NCBI RefSeq assembly: GCF_021026315.1
Contig: NZ_JAJNCX010000005.1
Coordinates: 1 to 64,000, forward strand
Origin: Rhizobium sp. C4
GTDB taxonomy: Bacteria > Pseudomonadota > Alphaproteobacteria > Rhizobiales > Rhizobiaceae
DNA length: 64,000 bases
Direction: 5' to 3'
Every line of letters starts with the position of its first letter. Positions within the stretch are counted from its first letter, which is position 1. A program made the position numbers and the translations under genes. Shown here in pieces: positions 17,975 through 24,181 of this stretch. The notes beneath the pieces are model-generated. The model searched no databases. It was not told where the DNA came from and was given only the letters and a program-made list of their open reading frames with translations.

Positions 17975-18538
17975 TCAGACGGAAACCGTATGCCTGAGCA
18001 CCGCCGCGATGTGGGGCTCGGGGCCGTAATCGCTCTCGCCGTCGATCCCCAGCAGTTCCTGGAGGCGACCGCGTGCGCGATTGATCCGGCTCTTGATCGT
18101 GCCGACGGCGCAGCCGCAGATATTGGCGGCCTCCTCGTAGGAGAAGCCGGAGGCGCAGACGAGGATGATCGCTTCGCGCTGATCTTCGGCCAGCTTGTTC
18201 AGTGCCTCAAGGAAGTCCTTCATGTCGAGTGCGCCGATCTGGTTCGGGTGGACCGACATCTGTTCCGTGTAGGTGCCTTCGGCATCCGAAATCTCGCGGC
18301 CGCGCTTGCGCATCTGCGAATAGAATTCGTTGCGCAGGATGGTGAACAGCCAGGCCTTCATGTTGGTGCCGAGCTCGAAACTGTCCTGGCGTGACCAGGC
18401 ACGGACAACGGCTTCCTGGACGAGGTCGTCCGCCTTGTCATAGGTGCCGGTGAGGGAAATTGCGAAGGCGCGCAGGCTCGGCAGGGTCTTGAGAAGTTCG
18501 CGCTTGAACTCAAGCTGATGGTTCTCGGCGTCGGCCAT
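17975..18538 (-). CDS. ecfG: ECF sigma factor EcfG, general stress response
   Basis: The 187-residue protein has sigma region 2 (about 15-85, with DKADDLVQEAVVRAW and NMKAWLFTILRNEFYS) and region 4 (about 115-170, LAEDQREAIILVCASGFSYEE then GCAVGTIKSRINRARGRL). It directs RNA polymerase to GGAAC-N16-CGTT promoters. It sits three bases downstream of nepR, whose product holds it inactive until phosphorylated PhyR takes NepR away. The neighbourhood contains phyR, HWE kinases and seven matching promoters, which makes the assignment secure. Confidence 0.95.
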   Translation of the reverse strand: MADAENHQLEFKRELLKTLPSLRAFAISLTGTYDKADDLVQEAVVRAWSRQDSFELGTNMKAWLFTILRNEFYSQMRKRGREISDAEGTYTEQMSVHPNQIGALDMKDFLEALNKLAEDQREAIILVCASGFSYEEAANICGCAVGTIKSRINRARGRLQELLGIDGESDYGPEPHIAAVLRHTVSV

Positions 18539-18541
18539 CTA

Positions 18542-18757
18542 TCAAACCTCTGGACTTTGTTTGGCCGTCTGGGCGCGCTCGGCTTCGTCCAGCTTTTCAA
18601 GGAGATGAAGGAGATTGTCCGGAATCCCTTCATTTTCGATGTTCGAATAAAGCTCGCGCAGGCGCAGCGCGATTCCATCCTGAACGACATCGGCCGGCGG
18701 CAGACCGCCGTTCAGCCGTTTCTTCGGATTTTCAGAGTTTGGGTTGTTCATCATCAA
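18542..18757 (-). CDS. nepR: Anti-sigma factor NepR
   Basis: The 71-residue protein has the NepR core in its middle (GIALRLRELYSNIENEGIPD followed by NLLHLLEKLDEAE), two short helices that bind either EcfG or the sigma-like domain of PhyR. It is the first gene of the nepR-ecfG operon, under its own EcfG promoter, which closes a positive loop. Three consecutive ATG codons (18757, 18754, 18751) make the exact start uncertain. Confidence 0.93.
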   Translation of the reverse strand: MMMNNPNSENPKKRLNGGLPPADVVQDGIALRLRELYSNIENEGIPDNLLHLLEKLDEAERAQTAKQSPEV

Positions 18758-18784
18758 TACCGATCAGTGTGCGACATCGCTTTA

Positions 18785-18809
18785 AACGCGGCGCGGGACC
18801 GGATGTTCC
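18785..18809 (-). promoter_or_regulatory. EcfG promoter for nepR-ecfG
   Basis: Minus-strand GGAAC (18809-18805), 16 bases, CGTT (18788-18785). It gives a leader of roughly 20 bases before nepR and indicates autoregulation. Confidence 0.9.
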
Positions 18810-18866
18810 GTGCCCCGCCACTTTTTTTTACATTTCACGAGGAGCGCGTAAATGGCTACTCGTGAT

Positions 18867-18891
18867 GGAACTCTTCTCCCGCTGGCGCGTT
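18867..18891 (+). promoter_or_regulatory. EcfG promoter for the DUF1328 gene
   Basis: GGAAC (18867-18871), 16 bases, CGTT (18888-18891) on the plus strand, about 30 bases before the DUF1328 ATG at 18921. It is back to back with the nepR promoter. Confidence 0.9.
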
Positions 18892-18920
18892 CATCCTTCC
18901 GACAACTAGGGAGAACTCAC

Positions 18921-19088
18921 ATGCTTTACTACGCTCTTCTGTTTCTCGTCGTGGCCATCATCGCCGGCGCGCTTGGTTTCGGTGGTATCGCCGGCGCTTC
19001 GGTCGGTATTGCCAAGATCCTTTTCTTCGTCTTCCTGATCCTGTTCCTCGCGTCGCTGGTCTTCGGCGGCTTCCGCCGCGCGCGGTAA
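18921..19088 (+). CDS. DUF1328 small membrane protein
   Basis: The 55-residue product is two closely spaced hydrophobic helices ([20 protein letters not shown] and [19 protein letters not shown]) with a short basic tail, the standard DUF1328/YtjA-type protein of bacterial inner membranes. A good Shine-Dalgarno (AGGGAGAA) precedes ATG 18921; the in-frame ATG at 18852 lies upstream of the EcfG promoter and cannot be the start of that transcript. Function is unknown, and expression under stress is predicted. Confidence 0.88.
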   Translation: MLYYALLFLVVAIIAGALGFGGIAGASVGIAKILFFVFLILFLASLVFGGFRRAR

Positions 19089-19113
19089 GGCAGACGATCA
19101 TAGAGATCCTGAG

Positions 19114-19138
19114 AAGCCCGGGTTTCCCCCGGGCTTTT
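19114..19138 (+). terminator. Terminator of the DUF1328 gene
   Basis: AAGCCCGGG pairs with CCCGGGCTT and is followed by TT, a compact 9-bp stem just after the stop codon. Confidence 0.85.
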
Positions 19139-19340
19139 CCATTTCTGGTTCACGCCTGCTCGGTTTCCACAAATACGATCGAGCGGTGCAGGGTATCGGG
19201 AAGAGTGTCGGCTATGGGGCGGCAGGCATGCTATCGCCGGTCCGGCGACTGAGAGAGAGAGCCGGCCGCACGCATGCAGCGGCCCCACCTTATGGAGCCG
19301 CTGCGTAGCGGATATGCGATGGTCCCGTCATGCCTCAGAA
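19139..19340. other. Short gene-free spacer
   Basis: About 200 bases with no supported gene. A GCAGCGGC/GCCGCTGC hairpin at about 19275-19303 lies downstream of the minus-strand small gene and may end that operon. Confidence 0.4.
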
Positions 19341-19562
19341 TTATTGCAGACAGGTGTAGATGATGAAGAGCAGGCCGGAAACCTGGATGATCGCCTGTGC
19401 AGCCGAGAGCCAGGTGAGCGCACGGCCCGAATGCAGGGGCAGACCGCTGTCCAGCTCTCCCGCCGTCGCCGCCCAGTCGGACGACCACTCGGCGCTGCCG
19501 TCGTGGCCGTTGTCCTTGTCCCAGAAGATGTGCCTGGATGGTTCCCCCGCGTGGTGCCTCAT
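19341..19562 (-). CDS. Small membrane-anchored protein of unknown function
   Basis: This 73-residue protein has a hydrophilic, His/Asp/Trp-containing front (RHIFWDKDNGHDG, EWSSDWAA) and one C-terminal hydrophobic helix (LSAAQAIIQVSGLLFIIYTC). I do not recognise a family. Its ATG overlaps the stop of the upstream gene (ATGA at 19559-19562), so the two are translationally coupled and share an EcfG promoter. A small stress-induced inner-membrane protein is the best description. Confidence 0.65.
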   Translation of the reverse strand: MRHHAGEPSRHIFWDKDNGHDGSAEWSSDWAATAGELDSGLPLHSGRALTWLSAAQAIIQVSGLLFIIYTCLQ

Positions 19563-19861
19563 CTGATTTTGTCCTGAAATCCGACAGCCGTTCCCGCATC
19601 ATCCGTGCGTTTCACCTTGGCAGGATCGATCCTGTTGGTCACGTCGATTGGCTTCATCTTCGCCATCAGGCTCGCGTCGAACGTGTTGCACGAACCGAGG
19701 ATACGCATCCCGGGCGTCTTCAGCCTGCGGATTTCACCCGGCATGCTCTTCTCGCACTCCTGGGCGCGCTCATAGGTGGAGATGCGCACCGGGTCCGAAA
19801 CGCAATGGGTCGAATTCAGGGGGCATGCCACCAAAACCAATATTGCTGCGACATTGCTCAT
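19559..19861 (-). CDS. Small exported protein of unknown function, EcfG-regulated
   Basis: From ATG 19861 the product is 100 residues with a short N-terminal hydrophobic stretch (MSNVAAILVLVACPL) that looks like a signal peptide, then a compact domain with several Cys (THCVSD, AQECEKSMPG, LGSCNTF). GGAGG lies seven bases before this ATG, whereas the in-frame ATG at 19873 is too close to the predicted transcription start. The Cys pattern suggests periplasmic disulfides. No known family is recognised. Confidence 0.7.
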   Translation of the reverse strand: MSNVAAILVLVACPLNSTHCVSDPVRISTYERAQECEKSMPGEIRRLKTPGMRILGSCNTFDASLMAKMKPIDVTNRIDPAKVKRTDDAGTAVGFQDKIR

Positions 19862-19888
19862 GTTCGCCTCCAACGTCTGTGACCGTTT

Positions 19889-19913
19889 AACGTTTGAGGC
19901 GGAAGTTTGTTCC
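19889..19913 (-). promoter_or_regulatory. EcfG promoter for the two-gene small-protein operon
   Basis: Minus-strand GGAAC (19913-19909), 16 bases, CGTT (19892-19889), directly upstream of the small exported protein gene. Confidence 0.85.
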
Positions 19914-19918
19914 GATCG

Positions 19919-20917
19919 TCAGTGTTTGGCCGTAATCAGGCGATGCACGAAGTCGAGTTTCTCGATGACCCGCTCGGTAAAGACGAAGGGGTAGAGGTCC
20001 TGCTGGCCGAGGCTGCGGTTGATCGCGTTGATCCCGATCGTCAGTTCGACCCAGGCCGCGATGATGCGGTCGAGCGGAATGTCGCTGCCCTGCTCGAAAC
20101 GCCAGCCGGTGCTCTCGGTCTGGACATGGTAGGCATAGGCCGTCTCCAGCCCGTCGACGATATGGAGATAATGGGCCCAGGTCTCGGCGAAGTCTTCCCA
20201 GGGGTGGCTGGAGGCATATGTGCTGACGAAATTCTCCTGCCAGTCCGGTGGGGCGCCGTTGGCATAATGCGTTTCGAGCGCAGTCGCATAATCGAGCCTC
20301 TCGTCGCCGAAGATGGCGCGCGTCGCGTACAGCCGGCCGCCGTCCCGGATCAGCAGGTTCCAGTAATAGTGGCCGGATTCGTGGCGGTAGTGGCCGATCA
20401 GGGTTCGAAGCGCTTCGCCCATGGCCTCGCGCGCCGCCTCGCGTTCGGAGGCATCCGCCTCGGCGATGTTGATGGTGATGAGGCCGTTTTCATGCCCCGT
20501 CATCACATGGCCGACATCTGGCGCATCGGCCAGCAGTTCGAAACCGAGACCCTCGTCGGGGTTCTCGTGGCGCGTCACGATCGGCAGGCCGAGCTTCAGG
20601 ATGCCGTAGAGGAAATGCCGCTTGGCCGCTTCGAGCTTGGTCCAGCGGTCCACATGGGCCGGGTTGGAAAGATCCGGCACCATCTGGTTCAGCGAACAGG
20701 CAAAGCAGAAGCTCAGGCCTTCGGTGGCGGGTGCCAGCCAGTTGCAGCCGCAGGCCTGCGCGTTGGCGCAGGTGACGTAGCCCTGGGGCGGTGTCTCGCT
20801 GAAGGCGCGCATGGCGAGCGTCTGTTTTTCGAAACCGAGCGCGAAGCCGCAATGCAGGCAGAGCGCGTTATCGAAATGGACGACGGATGTGCAGTTGTCG
20901 CAGGTGAACCTGTTCAT
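19919..20917 (-). CDS. Zinc-ribbon putative zinc-binding metallopeptidase
   Basis: The 332-residue protein begins with a rubredoxin/zinc-ribbon-like segment (CDNCTSVVHF, LCLHCGF, then CANAQACGCNW and FCFACSL). The rest is a metallopeptidase-like domain with the HExGH motif (GHYRHESGHYYW, about residue 180) and a downstream acidic/Glu segment (HPWEDFAETWAHYLHI) that could provide the third zinc ligand. This architecture matches the uncharacterised family of putative zinc-binding metallopeptidases common in proteobacteria. It is probably cytoplasmic, as no signal is visible. It sits inside the stress island but lacks a clear EcfG promoter of its own. Confidence 0.8.
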   Translation of the reverse strand: MNRFTCDNCTSVVHFDNALCLHCGFALGFEKQTLAMRAFSETPPQGYVTCANAQACGCNWLAPATEGLSFCFACSLNQMVPDLSNPAHVDRWTKLEAAKRHFLYGILKLGLPIVTRHENPDEGLGFELLADAPDVGHVMTGHENGLITINIAEADASEREAAREAMGEALRTLIGHYRHESGHYYWNLLIRDGGRLYATRAIFGDERLDYATALETHYANGAPPDWQENFVSTYASSHPWEDFAETWAHYLHIVDGLETAYAYHVQTESTGWRFEQGSDIPLDRIIAAWVELTIGINAINRSLGQQDLYPFVFTERVIEKLDFVHRLITAKH

Positions 20918-21014
20918 GGACCACGGTCTTTCCTAAGCTTGAAACGGGGACGGCGACCGATCGGGCAGGGAGGGCGCGTGTGCGCCTGCTCTCGTGCGCC
21001 CGGGTCGTATGCGA

Positions 21015-22040
21015 CTACGGCCTGCCTTCGAGCGGGAAGGTCAGCTCGTAGCTGATGCAGTTGTCTTCAACCCTGTTGACGGCATAGCCGCCAAGGGCAG
21101 CCGGCACGATCCTCTGCAGGACTGTGCTGGAAAAATGCTGTGTCCAGTCGGACTGTTCGATCACGTTGGGGCGCAGCTTCTCCACCCAGCGGAACTTGAT
21201 CCGCTGCCCCTCCGGCGTGTCGATGCGGTGACACTGGACGAGCACGGCGTTCTTCTCGGTCAGGATCTCGCTGTTGGTGATGGCATTCACGACCAGTTCG
21301 TGCAGCGCCAGGCCGAGATGGGTGGCGGCGTTCGGCGTCAGGTTGATCGGCTCGCTCTCCAGCGTGATGGCGTCAGGATTGGCCGCCGTGTAGCGGCCGA
21401 TCTGGGCCTTCGCCAGTTCCAGAAAATCGGCGCCGCGCCAGCTCGATGCGGTGACGAGATCCTGGGATTGCGCGAGCGCATAAAGCCTGCCGCGGAACTT
21501 CGCCAGGAAGTCGTCGAGATTGCCGGTAAACCGCGCCGTGTGCGAGGCAATGCCCTGAACGATCGCGAGCAGGTTCTTGGAACGATGGCTGACCTCGAGA
21601 AGCAGCGAGTGAAGCGTCTTCGCGCGCTGCCGTTCCTCGCTCCGGTCAGCGATCGACATGATGACGTAATTTCCCTTGCCGGGGATGGCGACCATGTGGC
21701 TGCGAAACTCGTAGATGCTCTCGTCGCCTATGGCGATTTCCAGATCGGCCTTGTCGCCCGGATTGACGAGCCGGGCCCGCATCGCCGAGAGCCGGCTGGC
21801 CAGTTCGGGTCCGAAAAGAACGAGATCGGTGGGCCGTTCCGAGTAGTTTCGCTGCCACCGCGGCGGCAGGCTGGTGATGCAGATGCACAGCCCGCTCTGG
21901 TCGTAGAGAATGTAACAGGCACCCATGTCCACGAGTGCATGGATGAAGAAGTCGCGCGCCAGCGCGTCGATCTCTCCCGGCTCAACCCATGACAATCGCT
22001 TCACGATAAAATTACCCCGTTTTCGGCCGGCGCATGTCAT
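21015..22040 (-). CDS. HWE-family histidine kinase, probable PhyR partner
   Basis: The 341-residue protein has an N-terminal PAS-like sensory half (about 20-135, with ACYILYDQSGLCICIT and HMVAIPGKGNYVIMS), then an HWE kinase core: phospho-His near 152 (LLEVSHRSKNLLAIVQGIA), ELVVNAITNSE in the N box and the WxE signature (KFRWVEK). It is soluble. It lies 54 bases downstream of phyR on the same strand, and HWE kinases next to phyR usually phosphorylate PhyR. A GTG at 22004 with a nearby GGGG is a plausible alternative start. Confidence 0.87.
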   Translation of the reverse strand: MTCAGRKRGNFIVKRLSWVEPGEIDALARDFFIHALVDMGACYILYDQSGLCICITSLPPRWQRNYSERPTDLVLFGPELASRLSAMRARLVNPGDKADLEIAIGDESIYEFRSHMVAIPGKGNYVIMSIADRSEERQRAKTLHSLLLEVSHRSKNLLAIVQGIASHTARFTGNLDDFLAKFRGRLYALAQSQDLVTASSWRGADFLELAKAQIGRYTAANPDAITLESEPINLTPNAATHLGLALHELVVNAITNSEILTEKNAVLVQCHRIDTPEGQRIKFRWVEKLRPNVIEQSDWTQHFSSTVLQRIVPAALGGYAVNRVEDNCISYELTFPLEGRP

Positions 22041-22094
22041 GCCGACACGTGCCGGACCGACAGGTCAATACGTCTTAAATCAGGCCGTTTGCCT

Positions 22095-22892
22095 TCACGC
22101 CGCTTCCCTCTGTCTTTCATTGAAAAACAGGGCCTGGCTGATCAGGGCTTTGACCATGTCGGGATTGAAAGGCTTGGTCACGAGGAAGGCGGGCTCGGGA
22201 CGCTCGCCGGTCAGCAGGCGTTCGGGGAATGCGGTGATGAAGATGACCGGAATGCTGCTGTCCGACTTCAGGATGTCGTTGACCGCGTCGATGCCGGAGC
22301 TTCCGTCAGCGAGCTGGATGTCGGCAAGCACAAGCTTCGGCTTGGTCTCCGCATAGAGCTTGACCGCTTCCTTGTGGGTGCGGGCAATCCCGGTGACAGT
22401 GTGGCCAAGCTCCTCGACCATCTGCTCGATGTCGAGCGCGATCAGCGGCTCGTCCTCGATGATCATGACGTCGGTCACGACCTGTTCGGAAATCTGGCGC
22501 GAGGCCTCGTCGATCAGCCTGCTGAATTCGGCTTCGCCGACATTCAGGACAGACGCTGCTGCCGAGCTCGAAAAGCCCTCGAGCCCCATCAGAAGGAAGG
22601 CGATGCGCTCGCGTTTTGGCAGGTTCAGAAGATTATGTGCCGCGCGCTGTTCCCATGCGAAGGGCGTTTCGATCGGCTTCGGCGTCACGTCGAGCCGGTC
22701 ATAGACGCTGATGAAGAGCTTGAAGACGGCGACCTTGTCGTCTTCCTCCTTCGGCATGATGGAAATATCTGCAATAAGTGCCTCCAGCATGGCCGCAACA
22801 TAAGCGTCACCGGAGGTTTGCGAGCCGGTCACCGCGCGGGCGAAACGTCTCAGGAGAGGAAGGTGGATCGCGACACGGGCGGTCAAGGACAT
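22095..22892 (-). CDS. phyR: PhyR, anti-anti-sigma response regulator
   Basis: The 265-residue protein joins an ECF-sigma-like domain (about 1-135, with RVAIHLPLLRRFARAVTGSQ and LPKRERIAFLLMGLEGFS) to a C-terminal receiver (about 140-260; IIEDEPLIA, phospho-Asp near 191 in VLADIQLAD, FITAFPE, VTKPF). When phosphorylated, its sigma-like domain binds NepR and frees EcfG. It has its own EcfG promoter, so activation is self-reinforcing, and a HWE kinase gene follows. Unlike in many relatives it is about 3.3 kb away from nepR-ecfG rather than directly divergent. Confidence 0.95.
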   Translation of the reverse strand: MSLTARVAIHLPLLRRFARAVTGSQTSGDAYVAAMLEALIADISIMPKEEDDKVAVFKLFISVYDRLDVTPKPIETPFAWEQRAAHNLLNLPKRERIAFLLMGLEGFSSSAAASVLNVGEAEFSRLIDEASRQISEQVVTDVMIIEDEPLIALDIEQMVEELGHTVTGIARTHKEAVKLYAETKPKLVLADIQLADGSSGIDAVNDILKSDSSIPVIFITAFPERLLTGERPEPAFLVTKPFNPDMVKALISQALFFNERQREAA

Positions 22893-22935
22893 ATAGTCAC
22901 TCCATGGAGTCTAAAACTGCGCTCTGCCGACCTAT

Positions 22936-22960
22936 AACGCATGTAAAGTCGCTTGGTTCC
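22936..22960 (-). promoter_or_regulatory. EcfG promoter for phyR and the HWE kinase
   Basis: Minus-strand GGAAC (22960-22956), 16 bases, CGTT (22939-22936), giving a leader of about 37 bases before the phyR ATG. Confidence 0.9.
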
Positions 22961-23042
22961 GTCGATTGCGAAATTTTTTCCGGCGGGTGGAACTTCAGGA
23001 CATGAAAGCGTCTGGAACGGGGCAGATGTCGCGGCGAAACAT

Positions 23043-23474
23043 TCACCGCCGCGACTTCACGAGAGCATATGCAATCCCCGCGACCGAAAGCACGGTGATG
23101 ACAGGGCTTGTTCTGATCAGCCCCGGCAGCTCCGTCAGTGCGAACAATGTGCTACCGCTTCGGGCAGGTGCCGCTGCGGCGAGCCTGCGGCGTTCCGCCT
23201 CCAGCAAACGCTGCGCGCGCCTGTTGAGGATCGTCATGATCGCCCAGGCGAGCAGGGACAGGACCACTGCTGCCAGCGTCATGTAGGCGCTGGCGACAAC
23301 AGGACCCTGGTGCTCGTAGATCGCAAACCAGCCCGTCGCAAACAGCGAGAGCAGGGCGATCGTCGCGAACATGGCGGTGACGGCTGCGCCGACGACATTG
23401 CGCTGGAGGCGCCCTGTGGAGGGCTCCAGGCCGCGCGCGGCGGCCTGTGCGATCTGGCTGATCAGATAATCCAC
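23043..23474 (-). CDS. Holin-X-like (phage_holin_3_6/DUF1469) membrane protein
   Basis: The 143-residue protein has two central membrane helices (VVGAAVTAMFATIALLSLFA and VVASAYMTLAAVVLSLLAWA), a basic helical segment (RRAQRLLEAERRRLA) and a final hydrophobic stretch (SPVITVLSVAGIAYALV). This is the arrangement of the Holin-X/DUF1469 proteins found beside DUF883 proteins in many proteobacteria, where no phage role is known. It starts five bases after the DUF883 gene stops and probably shares its EcfG promoter. Confidence 0.8.
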   Translation of the reverse strand: MDYLISQIAQAAARGLEPSTGRLQRNVVGAAVTAMFATIALLSLFATGWFAIYEHQGPVVASAYMTLAAVVLSLLAWAIMTILNRRAQRLLEAERRRLAAAAPARSGSTLFALTELPGLIRTSPVITVLSVAGIAYALVKSRR

Positions 23475-23478
23475 GGGC

Positions 23479-23817
23479 TCACCTGCGGGTCAGGATGGCA
23501 GCCAGGAAGCCGATGCCGGCGGCGACGGCGATGGCGGTCAGGGGATTTTCGCGGATGCGCTGTTCCATATCGCTTTCTGCGGCGATCACCGTGTCCTTCG
23601 CAGCCGATGCGAGGGCGAGGGAGCGGTCGGTCACGTCATCCTTGACGCGGCGGGCTTCGTTGGCGATGGTCTCCATCGTGCCGTTTCCGTAGCCGGAAAC
23701 GCTCTTGGCGAGTTCGGCCAGCTGTGCGGTCAGCTGCTCGACGCGGGTTTCCAGATCGCTTGCATTTTCGCGGGCTTCCTTGCCTGCGTCCTTCAAGATC
23801 GATGTCGCGGTTGCCAT
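23479..23817 (-). CDS. DUF883 (ElaB/YqjD-like) membrane-anchored stress protein
   Basis: The 112-residue protein is an amphipathic helical region (about 8-90, ETRVEQLTAQLAELAKSV) ending with the typical C-terminal anchor (RENPLTAIAVAAGIGFLAAI, then LTRR). ElaB/YqjD family members tie ribosomes or other partners to the inner membrane in stationary phase in E. coli. Here a perfect EcfG promoter lies about 40 bases upstream of a good Shine-Dalgarno (AGAAGGAG), so induction by general stress is predicted. Confidence 0.88.
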   Translation of the reverse strand: MATATSILKDAGKEARENASDLETRVEQLTAQLAELAKSVSGYGNGTMETIANEARRVKDDVTDRSLALASAAKDTVIAAESDMEQRIRENPLTAIAVAAGIGFLAAILTRR

Positions 23818-23853
23818 TCGAATTCTCCTTCTGGCTTGACTGTTCGGCCAATC

Positions 23854-23878
23854 AACGCATCGGTGTTCCGAAAGTTCC
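23854..23878 (-). promoter_or_regulatory. EcfG promoter for the DUF883/Holin-X pair
   Basis: Minus-strand GGAAC (23878-23874), 16 bases, CGTT (23857-23854). It is divergent from the plus-strand EcfG promoter at 23922. Confidence 0.88.
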
Positions 23879-23921
23879 GAAGATCACAAAACGGGCATGA
23901 AGATTTTTTTTGCCGAGGGCG

Positions 23922-23946
23922 GGAACCCGATGCACAGTTGCGCGTT
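23922..23946 (+). promoter_or_regulatory. EcfG promoter facing a gene-poor interval (candidate sRNA)
   Basis: GGAAC (23922-23926), 16 bases, CGTT (23943-23946) on the plus strand. No convincing coding region follows before a strong terminator at 24107-24137, so it may drive a small RNA. Confidence 0.8.
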
Positions 23947-23952
23947 TTCCCG

Positions 23953-24137
23953 GCGAACCTTGTATGCGGCAGCCTGCGATCCAAAGCCCGTTGGTAAAAG
24001 GCCCGTGCGGTAAACAGACACTGGATGTGTGGAGTATCTTGAAGCGTCTTTCAGCCCCGAAATCGGCCGTCCCCCATCCCAAGTCCCCTCATGACGGCCC
24101 AACTGTGCCGCGCCTCATCGTCGAGGCGCGGCTTTTT
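23953..24137 (+). ncRNA. Candidate EcfG-dependent small RNA, about 185 nt
   Basis: The interval is bounded by a perfect EcfG promoter and a strong intrinsic terminator. The only open frame across it (23910-24185) starts upstream of the predicted transcription start, lacks a Shine-Dalgarno and runs through the terminator, so it is unlikely to be coding. The segment before the terminator is C-rich and probably single stranded (CCCCCATCCCAAGTCCCC, 24070-24087). C-rich loops that pair with Shine-Dalgarno sequences are common in bacterial sRNAs, including the Caulobacter general stress RNA GsrN. Similarity to GsrN is one of logic only; no homology is claimed. Confidence 0.5.
24107..24137 (+). terminator. 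Strong intrinsic terminator upstream of the CHASE3 kinase
   Basis: A perfect 10-bp stem (GCCGCGCCTC with GAGGCGCGGC) closes a six-base loop and is followed by five T. It lies 45 bases before the kinase ATG and so cannot terminate a coding gene read from the left. Confidence 0.9.
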
Positions 24138-24181
24138 CTCCTTGCCCGCCCTTCGTTCAAGTCCCTCCCGCAGGTCCAGCC

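Noticed and set aside
22988-23015. Possible eighth EcfG promoter (GGAAC with a 15-base spacer to CGTC).
   Set aside because: The spacer is short and the -10 is imperfect, and no gene start lies suitably downstream.
23043-23474. Holin-like protein as evidence of a prophage.
   Set aside because: No other phage genes are present; Holin-X/DUF1469 proteins paired with DUF883 are ordinary membrane proteins in proteobacteria.
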